A stretch of 64,000 bases of DNA from Xiphydria camelus. Taxonomy: Eukaryota > Arthropoda > Insecta > Hymenoptera > Xiphydriidae. Below, in pieces: positions 22,401 through 34,400 of the stretch. The position numbers and the translations under genes are program-made. Numbering within the stretch: the first letter of the stretch is position 1; each line of letters starts with the position of its first letter. The notes under the pieces were generated by a model. It was given only the letters and a program-made list of their open reading frames with translations. It made no database searches and was not told where the DNA came from. The stretch is taken from contig OY783194.1 in NCBI GenBank assembly GCA_963678675.1, positions 29,118,278-29,182,277 of the forward strand, given 5' to 3'.

Positions 22401-25400
22401 TATTTCCTCCTCTCGACTCCCGGAAGAGCCGGACCAACGCACGTTTCAACACCGGAGGAGCGACATGATAGACGACGCGAAAACGAGACGTACGAATCGA
22501 GCAGGTATTCCAACGCGGAGTATACACCGGACGACACGACGGCGAACGCGAGTAGTGACCGTCGCCGCGTTCTCGCTTAAAGATTGCAATGTTCCGCAGT
22601 CGCGGCGACGGCGGTTGGTCAGTCCTCGGAGACGCGCAGGGGGGCCTCGCAGGGTGGCGGTCACGCGAAGATTTGCCCCTCGCACACACACATGCACGTA
22701 TTTCGAAATCGATATACGCCGAGGAGTTCTTCGGCTCGCGAACCGGCCGCCCACTCGGAAAGCCCCGTGCGTGAATCGTTATATTCCCTCGGGAGGCGAA
22801 GCGCGACGAATGAAGGGAGGAAAGAAACTTTAATCGCGATTACCTTATTACTTATGAACTTTTTGGCTTGCATCGATATAAGACGTTGTTGTGGATAAAA
22901 ATATAATCTTCAAAAAAGTATTATACAAGCATGAGAGCCCTGAAGCTCATAGATAATGAGATAGTAATGATTCAAGTTCCTCTCCTCTGACGAATAAGTT
23001 TAGCCTCTTCACATACGAAGTAGAATTTTTTCTCCTCGATCGCGGGGGTTGACTTAGCGTAGTCGGCTGATTGAACCGAGAAAAATAATTATTCTAAAAT
23101 AACAGAACATATGTAAAACGTATTTAATCATTCTAATCAAAATACTTTGGTCAGTTGAGCCGAATATTTATTCCAACCACATGTTTAATTATTCTGACCA
23201 AAAAGTAGTCAATTTACCCAAGCAGGCGGAGGATCTAAATTTCATCAAACTGTTTGGTCGCCGTCTCACAGGATTTCAATTAAATTGACCAAGCTAATTT
23301 TCTCTGTACGGGTGTCGCGCCCTATTTTCGAGATATCGACACCCGAGAGGGGAAGAAAGACGAGGGAGAAAAGGGATGCCTTTATGTATGCGGTGGCGCA
23401 CCTGTATCGAGCCCGGATGGCGCGCTACGAATTAATAGCGAGCGATTAAAAGTTGCTCGTGGAAAGTTTCGCGCGGCTAAGTCCGCGAAAACGGGCGGAA
23501 GTTTAGACTCGGGGTTCTGTAGGGTGATCGTTGAAAGTTGTCCCGCACAAGGGAGGCTTCGCTGGTCTCTTCGGTATTATTATCTCTCTAACGAGAATGC
23601 GCAGGTGACGCGCGCGCGCACACGTATACGACGTTTAGCGTCGCGACGGGACGCCGTGCTCGTCGCGATTGTTATTATTATTATTATACAGTAATCTGGA
23701 GTCGGAGTTGAGGTTGGAAGGTAAGTCGCGTAATTTGTGGCGAATGAAGAGGCTCATTTCTTCTTTACGGAAACTGCGAAACCAGACTTCGCTTAACTAA
23801 GAAAAATAATTAGGTTAAAATGACAAATCCCATTTAGTTCGACGCGTTTAGTTATTCCCACAAAAATACTGGTCGGTTAAACCAAATATCTAGTTATTTC
23901 AACCGAAAATTGGTCAATTTAACCAAACATGTGGAGGATCTATATTTCACCAAACGGTTTGATCATCATCTCCAGGATTTTGGTTGGATTGATCAAGTTA
24001 TTTTTTTCAATGTTCCTTCGAATGAGAGAAATGGAATATTCTCCGCTTCGAATTTTGGGAAATTGTATCACGGACGAGTCTACACGTGAGCATTCCCTTC
24101 CGACGCATACGCACATCACGTTCGCCGAGGTCGATTGCCTCGATGAATCGCGATAGCGTCGCGACTGCGTATCGAGATTATTCTAAAAAAGGACCAGTCT
24201 GAAAAAGCGTTGCGTCGCGTGCCTCTGCAAGTTTTTTTTTGATCCTCAGGGACGCGGGAAGTTTCGATATACCCCCGCGGTCGATTCGCGTGTGCCCCGC
24301 GGTATCTACACGTCCAGCGTCGCGGCGGACCCTCGCGGCTGTACCTACTGATTTCTCGAGTAACGATATCGCGCGCGGTACAGTCAGCCTAAAAGCAATT
24401 CAAGGGCGAATTGCGGGAATTTGAAATGCTCTTTTCGATCCTCGCAGGTATATGCGTCAGTTTGATAGCTGCAGAGATCCGAGGCGGGTCTTGATAGATA
24501 GAGCGACCAGACGCTCGTGTATAATCGAGCTGAGGTATGGCGCGGTGCTCGAATTATACCTCCAGAGATGGAATCAATGGCGTGACGTGTACATATATGA
24601 GTCAGTCGAGCCATTCAGCTATGTATACGCCGTACGATTTGTATTTTTGATATAACTGCACCTCAAGCTTTTATCCAGTACGTGATTATGAAAATTAATA
24701 CAGTCTCTTACGAAATTTGTATCAAATATTTGTCGAGCTTTGTATACTATCATATTATATTAAATTGAATACAAATATCTCATGAGGAAGTATATTAATT
24801 TTTATAATGTAGGGTACAACCCGTCACCCGTCTTCGTTTTTTTATAGGGTACAAGTGGAATAAACGTCCCATGCAGTTCGAATGCAAATTCAAAATCGAT
24901 CATCTCGAAAACAATGAAAGATACCGAAGAAAAGTTTAAGCAAGATATGTTCGTCTCTGTTTATACTATAAAAAAGCTATTTTGATTTTTAACATATCTC
25001 CACTGCATTTCGAAATAATCGCTTTCAAAGTTAAGTGAAAATTGGAACGATTATTCCACTTTTATGTACCTTACAAATAAGGTAAAACAGGTTGAGTTGG
25101 CGTAGGAAGTTGGCCCCTCGTAAAAACTCACCCCGTTTTACCTTATATTGAATTTAATATAAATTTTACTTAGTATTTTTTGCAGCATCGCCATTGATTT
25201 TTACCACACGTTATGATTCATACCGAGGTACAGGTATATAGTTAAATTTACAAACGAACCTTCAGGCCCTACAAAGACGCGCGACAGTTCGGTACCCGAC
25301 GCGTAGGGTCTGCAAGGATGCGAATTGCCGAAGGTACAAGGCGCTCGATAGAACGCTTCGTACATACATGTATAAGTGTGTCACGCCGCCTCTACAATAC

Positions 25401-28400
25401 CAGGTCGCACACGTGCGTAACCGACAACTCATCGCCGGACCTGAACACCTCTCGTCGCGGCGACGTAAGGCGACGCGCGGACTCTACAAGGCGATGTAAC
25501 CGACGGTTATAAGGAGTGAAATACACAGTGGCAACTCGACCTTGGCCGCACGCGAACCACCCTCGGTCACTCCGCCGTGCGCCGCGTCGATTTTTGGTCG
25601 CCCCCGCCTTCCTTTCCCCCCCTCCCTCCTCCCACTAAGTGGCTATGCAGATGAGTGCGCCGATCTGATATCCATACACCCGCCGATCGCTCCCGAATAA
25701 TTTCAGTTTCGGGAACGATCGAACGCTCACTCCCGCCGCCGCATCGCGAATTTGTTCACCGGCATCGCCGAGGGGGCGATTTCGACGCCGATCCACCGCC
25801 GGGGATCGTCGTCTCCTCCGACCTCGCGTTCTAATTTATTAAACCCTCCAGCGCGCCTCCGGCCTGCCGAGCGTCGATGTAAATCACTGAAGGATCGATA
25901 AACACCCTGGGCTCTTCGTTGCGGACGAGGGGTTCGTACAACGAGCCCACGGGGTGAAGGAACTCCCTGCCTTCTCTGGACTTGCATATGGAGGAATCGT
26001 CGGGGAATGCGTGTGCGCACCTTCGGCTATAGGTGCGTGGTTTGTCGTTACGGGGAGTTCGATGGGTTATCGGTGATCTAGATGATTCTATTATCGTTTC
26101 GCCTGATGTGCGGTTCTTGAAGTTTCTTTTAAGAGTATCACCGACGTACGATACGTGGTTTCAAGTTGAAACTAACGACTTTTAATGGTGGTGAGAAGCT
26201 CTAATTTGGAAGGGAGTACTAGTTGGCGAGCGCACTGCTGATGGCATTAGCGTTAGAATTATCGCGGTAGATGTTAACGACACTCAACTTACGGACGGAA
26301 ACTACTCGAGGTGATCATTTTCTTCATTCTGTGATATTATGTTGGAGTACATTAAAAAATGTCAGATATGTATTTATTTGGATGAGCTAATTCTGTCATT
26401 TATGGGATAAAAACCACCCCTAAATTTTACCTCTCAAACCCGTTTCTTTAACGATCCCTCGAAAGCTTCGCTGAATTTCTTAATAAAACAACTTATATAT
26501 TGTTATTTATATAGAAAGATAAAAACCGGGAGGACGGTTTTAGGGGGGTGAAATTTAGGGGTCGCTTTCATCATTTAAATAACTGAATCAGTGCATATGA
26601 AATATGTGTCTAACGTCTTTTCCTTGAGTAATTTTCTCGTCAATGAATAGCGATTGGCGTCATTCCCTAAAGTTAATACAGTGAAAAGAAAGAGAAAATT
26701 CCATTCGGTAGTCCTTACTATGTCACTGTCAATCCGAAAGTATTCCACCGCCAGTAATCGCATCACGTCACTTCGATACAGATACCGTGCGTGCTATTTG
26801 CAATTTCCGACTTATTTATGCGATACAATATTACAGCGCGTTACATCGTAGTTATGTAAACGAGTGGGATATTACAAGCGACACACGCGTTACTTACGTA
26901 GCACATCCACTTTTCGGCAATTGTCAATTTAAAAATAGACGTCGAATCCCACATAAAGTATTAGAAGTTTGATCAAAATGCGATCAGTCTCAATATGATC
27001 CAAAAATTATTCGAATAATAAGAATATATATTCTATTCAATTTTCATCACATTTTTTAAAATCTGCTTCATTTGTAATTTGAAAAATGGATACAAACGAG
27101 ATCAAGAATGTATCACATTCTTGACATTTTTATTCGAGAATTTATTCGAGAATGTTCGGTAATCGTCGATTTAAAAATAGACGTCAAATCCTGAATAAGG
27201 AAAGTTGATGCCAATTTGATCAAAATATGATGAAGAATAGATCACTCTCAATGTGATCCAAAAATGATCTGAGGAATCAGAATATGTATAATATTTTAAT
27301 CCCAGAGTGATCGATTTTTCACCAAATTCGTATCCATTTTTCAAAACATTTAAATCTACTTAATTTTAAATTTGAAAACTAGATACAAACGAGTTCAGCA
27401 ATGTATCACATTAAAATCATAACATTTTCTTATGCCTCGGATATTTTTTAGATCATATCGAGAATGATCTATTCTTGATCAAATTTCCGTCTAATCGGTA
27501 TCAAACCTGTTTACTTGAGACTCGAATTCAAATTTGAATCCCCGAATTCCCCGAAAGAAACGGAAGAGCACGTCCGTAACTTACTTATCCCACGATTATA
27601 TACCCTGAGTATGAGCTCAAAATATCGAAACAGACTCACGCCGGCTCCCCGTTCTCGTGCTCCCGGTGAACTATATTCCCGCTGAGAGTCTCGATCTCCT
27701 GCGGCCTCTTCTCGAGATGCATACCCTGCTTCTCCCGCGCGGAAGACACACCCCTCACGGTGTTCACGCTCACGCCGGTGTCGGTGGAGCGAACGCTACC
27801 GATGGAGCCCATCGAGGACTTGGCGGACGCCTCGCTGCCCCGATCGTTTCCTGTTATCCTGCTTATCGTGCCGCTGCGACCGCCGTTGGAAGCGGCGACG
27901 GAGTTCGACGAAGAACGCGTACCGCCGACGGTGCGTACGGAATTGCTCGCACCACCTTCCGACCGTGGATGTCCCATCGAGGGAGTCCCCACGCCGCCCC
28001 GTTCGGCCCCTTGCTTCACATCTGCATCTCGAGCGCGATTCAATTCCGACGCGGCGCCGTTTAACCTGCCGTTGGTCGCCGGCTGATCCGCTTCCGGTTG
28101 GACGCGAGGACCACCGTTACCGTTGCGCGTCACCGGAAGCCCGGAAGTCTGCCGCTTCTTGGCGTCGTCCACGGTTTCCTGACCGTTTGAACGCATCCTC
28201 GGATCGCTCGACTTTACGGAGGCGTTGCGATCCGTCGAGGATACTTCCGGGACGTTCGCCGCGGGCTGACCGAGGCTGGAGGTCTTCGCGTGGCCCGCTC
28301 TCGCGGCGACGTCGGATGCTGCGGGCGTGGGGTCGGTTTTCTTGGCGCGCGACGCCTCGGCGTCGTTGGCGATCGTTTTGGAGGCGCGCGATGCGGTGGA

Positions 28401-31400
28401 CTTCGGCGTGGACGTGTCGTTCTCACCTCGACCCTGACCCGAAGCGGGCTCGCTCCCGTTTCCCGTTGGAACGGACTTGGTCGCGTCCTTCGGACTCGCC
28501 GCTGCGATATCCGTCAGGATCGCCGCGGTATCTATGTGAAGCGGTTGAGCGGCCGTCACCGCCGTCGTGTTCACCATGTTGGACGTGCCGTTGGCCCCGG
28601 AAGACTGCTTCAGCAGGTCCATCAGGCCCAGCTCCTCGACGTCCTCGTCGTCATCGTTGTAGGCGGTGGAGTTGACTTGATTCTTCTCCTGATCGGCACT
28701 CGACTTGGAATCAGCCAGATCGATCTGCTGGATCGTTTGCTGCTGCTGGCCGTCTTTGACGTCGGGTTTACTCTTATCGGAAGCTCTGTTCTGCTGTTGC
28801 GACTGGCGCTGGCTTTGTTGTTTCGATTGTTGCGGCTGCTGTGGTCTCGTTCCCCTCGGAATCGTGGCCGATTTATTGGACGACTTCAGCGAAGGACGTT
28901 TGCTGATCAAGGAAGACGTGGAACCTGCTTTCCTCGTTGAACCGGGTGTCCTCTTCAGGGGTGCCTTCGAAGGCGAGATCAACGATCGATCCTTGGCGGG
29001 CGATTTCTCTCTGCTGGATCTTCTGGAGGTCGGCAGACTCTTGGGCGGCAGTAGAGAATTTCTTCTGGACCTCGAGAAGGATTGTCTCTCGACGCGGAGT
29101 CGATCCTTCGCGCTCTCCTTCTCGGCGCTTTTCTTGTCAACGGGCTTAGTTGGCGTTCCTTGGATGGGCGACAGATCCGGCGGCTTCAGGGACGGCTTGT
29201 GGCTCGACGCGAGGTCGTTCGTGACTTGCAATTGATTTCTGGAGGTGGCTCGGCGCCCGTACTTAGCCGGGACGCGGTCGCGTTCGTCGCCCTTGGTCAG
29301 CGAGGTCGAGCGTCGGCGGGTCGGCTGGGGTATCAGGCTGCGCTTGGGGCTGTTTTGCTGCGAGACGGAAGCTGGGGGAAGCGAAAGAAAAATTAGGGAA
29401 TAAATATGTTGATATTTATATTCATTGATATTTATGGTAATTCATATTTCGGCGGAGAAGAATCATCGCTGATCCGAGGAGAAGAGGTGAACCGAGAGGA
29501 CGTCCGAGTGACGTTCAAGTGACGCCCAAATTAAGTCACTTCGATTTAAAATGACGTTGAGTAATCGTCGTCCGGACATTATATCGTCATTTACCATTTC
29601 TCCCTGGAGATGTTATTGCAAAATCAGCAGTAATTATCGCGGGTTTGCCCGACGAAGTGGATTTATCGATATTTAACCCTGTATTGGTTTCTGTAACCAT
29701 ATAGTTATAATACATTGTTTCTTTAGACACAAATATTCATAAAATTCGCTATACTAATGGGATTTGGCCACCACGACACGCATAATTGTAGTTTTCTTCA
29801 ATGCATAACTTACAATTGTTACTTGACCTATTTTTCACTCTAAACTTCCAAAAAATATTGTTTTTATGGTATTGCTAAACTTTGCCCGGACCGATACAGG
29901 GTTAATATTTGGATCAGCGTTCCTCTTGTAATTACTTTTTTTTATACAGAGAGGAACAAAATTAGTTTGATCTACTAAAAATTACTTGCGAGGGCTAATT
30001 ATTTATTTAGATAAATTTTATCTTTCTTCATTTTAATTATAAAGAAGAGATACTTAATTGATTTATTAAAAAATTTCATTGATGCAAATAGCTACATAAT
30101 TACCTTCGACCTCGCAAGTAATTTTCGGTAGATCCAACTAATTCTTTTTCTCTTGTGTAGCGGCGAAATTTTCCCCGACGAAAAATTATTGCCGCGCAAA
30201 GGTTTCAGAACGCGATCTTACTTCGCCTCTCCCCCCTGCCGCGTAACTTCCGTCCATCGGCATTTTCCGGGGTGTGCGGTCTCGATTGCGCGTGCGGCAG
30301 AGGCCCTTTGAATCCCCTGCCCCTGAAAGGCGACACCCTGCCCGTGGCCAGAGTCGGCGAGGAGCTCCTCGAGCTGGGCGTCGCCGGCCGCGCCTCGGCT
30401 ATAATCACGAAACTGGATCTACGGTGAGCCCTGTTGTACGAGGTGCTGGGCGGCGGTATCTTGTAGGGCTCCGGCGCCCTGGGAGGCGGCGGCGACGGCG
30501 AACGGCCGCCGGGACTGACGACTCCCAGGACCCTGAAGGGCGGCGGACCCGTTCGCGGTCCATGATTGTCCTGCAATTCCACGTTGCGTCTCATCCTTCC
30601 CGCGCGTGCCTCGTTCAGGTCCTTTCCGTCACACAATAGAGAGATACTTTAGAGGGGCGGTTATTAAATTTGTCGGGTGCGCGAGTCTTAATTAATCCGT
30701 TGAATTTCCAAGCAACACATTTCAGTCAAAATAATGTCATTCAGAAAATAACGACAAAATCTCATTATTTCGTCATTTCTGTGAAAGACGTTTAAAATCA
30801 TTTTGACAAAAAAAATAATGACCTCATTTAGCGAATTACATTATTTTTACGAAAATGTGTTGCTTGGGTTTTTATTACCGCGTCGTATTTTCGAGACGTC
30901 ACGTCTAAATTTTCCTGGAGATCTCTTCTGAGTATTTCTTTCGCGTATTTCATGAATGTTTTCTGTAGACATCGGCATAAGCGCGCCAGCTCAACGGAAG
31001 AGCGGCCTTATTTCAGCTCGCGCCGCGCTGCAGCCGCAAAGATACATACACGTAATTTGACTCAAAGCTCGGCTCGACTCGACAATTGTTTCCCGCCTCC
31101 TGCGCCGCGCCAATTTACACCGCGCGACGCCTCGAAGTCGCGCGCAGGTAACAGAGCACTAATTACGGCTCAATTATTAAAATTACTCACTGGCTCCGCG
31201 CTGCTGGTCCCGCTGCACTGCACTTTCCACGGGCGCTACGCATGTTATTCACGCTCTCGTAATCGAGAGCGGCTCGCTCATCAGAGGCGCACCACGTACC
31301 GCGACGCGTCGTGGACTACATTTTGAAAGGCTCTTGTATTTCTAACGACGTCGTCCCGTATCGCGTCTCATTCCTCGGATTTCTACGGGCAGAAGAAAAA

Positions 31401-34400
31401 ATCGTGTATCGAGTTACTCGCGATTGGTACACGTATCGGAATGCGTGCACCGCGCAGGATCGTTGCACTGTACGAGAAATTGTCACGCGTGAAGGGGTGA
31501 GACGTAACTGGTCTCCGATGAACTCGACTATCTGGGGATTACGTAAGATTAGGCGCGAGAGTCCTGACTTCTTGCAAACTCGACTGAGCATACGAGTTTT
31601 CTGTAATAAATTATATTTAGGGGGTGGAAATTTTGTCGGGGAGCTTTTTTCAAGAAAATTCGGGAGTTAGTATGAGATTTGTATGGGAAGAAAAAATAAT
31701 CCATGCTTATTAAAAAGCGCAGCTACTTTTAGAGTACAAGATGTAGGATAAACGCCCTGCAATTAAAAAGTTTCGATTAAAAATCTATTATCTTATAAAC
31801 GATTAGAGATAATAAGAAAAAGTTCAAATAAAAAAGGTTTGTCTATACTTTTACTATAAAAAAGCTGCTTTTGATTTTTCACGTATCTCCACCGCGTTTC
31901 GAGATAATCGCGTCCAAAGTTAAACGGAAACCGGGGCGTTTATCCCACTTTTACACTGCAGTCACGAGACCAAGTATAATTAGGGGGAGGCCCGGGTGAA
32001 CCGTGACACTTTAGTTGGCCTCCGACAATCACGGCTCCACCTAAGGTCGCGCGAAATTATCGCAAATAACCCCGTTCACTCCCCCTTCCCCACTCCCATG
32101 CAATCAGCAAAATACAATAATTCAAAAAAATACCGACACAATAATTGGAAAATATTTCTCAATTACCGTCGCAACCAACATTCGCGGAAATTGTATGGCA
32201 CAGAAATTCGTGCCCGCGAGGTACACTGAGAGAAATAATTGCTAGTGCCAAAGAAATGTTTTCTGAATCAAGAAAATATGAGCTTACAAATTTATATGGA
32301 TACAAATTTTCAATCGAAAAATATATATTCTCGATTCGAGAATACCGCCGTGGAAAAAAGAAATTATTTTTACACTTATGAAAAAACAATTACTCGCGCC
32401 TAGCATACATTTCCTTGGACGAAGAAAATCATGTGACTTAATTCTGAAATTATTTCGTGTTTCCGATTGAAGAAAAAAAGATACTATCTCGGCACCGCGG
32501 CAATTATTTTTCTCAGTTTATAGACATACAGAAATTCATCGCGTCATCAGCGAAGTGACGAACGCCGGAGATCGTTAAACGCGCGTTCGAAACGGAGCGG
32601 CGGCACAGCGGCGTTGTACGTCTTTTTCTTCCAGCAACCACCCACGTGGTCGGACGATCGTCCGCCGAAACGACCTCGACGCCGCGGAATAATTAAGCGC
32701 CTCGACGAGCAGCCTCGATTCACCGCACCGTCGTTATACCGGCGAGTGATGGCCGCGCGGTTTAGAGTGGCGCGTGTATACATGTATAATATTGCTCTGA
32801 ACCGCGATGAAGGGATCGGGACAGAGCCCGAAAAACCCTCCTCCACGGTCTCGGCCTCTGTAGCGCATCGATATTCTTTCGACGCGGAAACTGAGTACTC
32901 TCTCCGTGGGGTAGCGAAATACCCCGCGCGCGGTGAAAGTAGCAACGATCACGCGACTCCATCGCGGCGTTGCTCGTTACGCGTCGCGTATACCGTTCGT
33001 GCGAGTCCGCGGGTAAAAATTACCGGTGAGCACTTTTTACGGCGATTTCGATACACCGCGGCATTCCGCGCGGAAAAATGCTTTGCGAGGGGTGGTCGGA
33101 ATTGTCGGGCGCGGAAGTTCTGCGAAGCGACGTGCTGGTTTCGCGGGTGTATCGTTTGTATAGGGATTAGCGGTTGTTAGTTCCTTGGGATCCTGTAAGA
33201 AAGTGTTCGTTATTTTGTTTAAAGTTTTTCCCGATTTTTCTCTCACTTTTCCTAATTTTTGTTTTCAAATCAATTATAATCTGAGTCGACTGGATTCATC
33301 CCTGCGTAGCGATCTATACATTGATAAAAGTTACTTTAATTTTCAGACACGATAATGCGCAAATATACTGCGAAGTTGCGAAATTACATTCTTCATCTTA
33401 AGGGAGACATACATTTATTTTAAAGCCAATTACTAATTTTGTAATATTTCGAACGTTCCTTAATTTTAAAGCGCAATCTTACAGATATCCATGATCTATG
33501 CGACGCTTTTCTGAATTTCAAGGAAAAATTATACGATATTCGAGATACTTTATGTTTGATGAAAAATTTAGTTCTTTCCTGAAGTGGGGAAAAGATTTTT
33601 AAAAGCGTATGCGCGGGTGATCTAGGGCGATCAAGACTTCATTGGATTTCGATAGACGATTCCTAGGAACGTAGTGCTTCGCTCGCGCGGGAAATTAAAT
33701 TAAGTAATCTTGATTAATTGCATAACTCTTAATTAACCGCGCCCGAGTTTCGCTTTCCAGCGGTGATGTATCGTCAGATTTCTTTTTTGACGTAATAATG
33801 CGTTACTTTAGAAACCGATGTGTAACACTATATGAGTAAGTACATCGCAGTTCTAGAGATAGAATAGTATTAGTAGAAATGCGAAGAAAGCTGTGATGAA
33901 GAAAATATGATGTCGACGCCAAAAGTCGGACCTATATAGCGGACAGTAGGTACGGCCAGTCATATGTCCGCCGCCTTACCGAGAGCAATATGCTGTGGTG
34001 GACCTATGACGGAGCGTAACTACTGCCTGCTATAGAGTTTCGGCAGTTACTTTTAGCATGTTATACAACTGGAACGCTCTGTTAAAAGCTCCCTTAATTT
34101 TTAAACTCGATAATACATAACTGTACTTGAAATTTACGAAATTATATTCTTAATTTCAAGGGAAACGTATATTTATCTTAAATCCAAGTAATAATTTCGC
34201 GATACTTCGATCGTTTCTTAATTTTAAAGTGAAACCTCACAGAAATCCATGATCCATACGATGCTTTTCAGAATTTCAAAAGAAGATTATACGATTTCGA
34301 GGCACATTTATATTTGATAAAAACTTCAGTATTTTCCCGAAATTCAAAATAATAATTTTTAACGGTGCAAAGGGTTCGTATCCACGGATGCAGGGATGCA

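Noticed and set aside
22276..22898. Arg/Pro-rich open frames of 100-137 codons on both strands
   Set aside because: CpG-rich intron of stum; frames overlap on both strands, and the stum exons join in phase without them.
27965..28940. 236- and 216-codon plus-strand open frames
   Set aside because: Both are antisense shadows of the stum large exon (Arg/Pro-rich and Leu/Val-rich complements of Ser/Gly/Gln codons).
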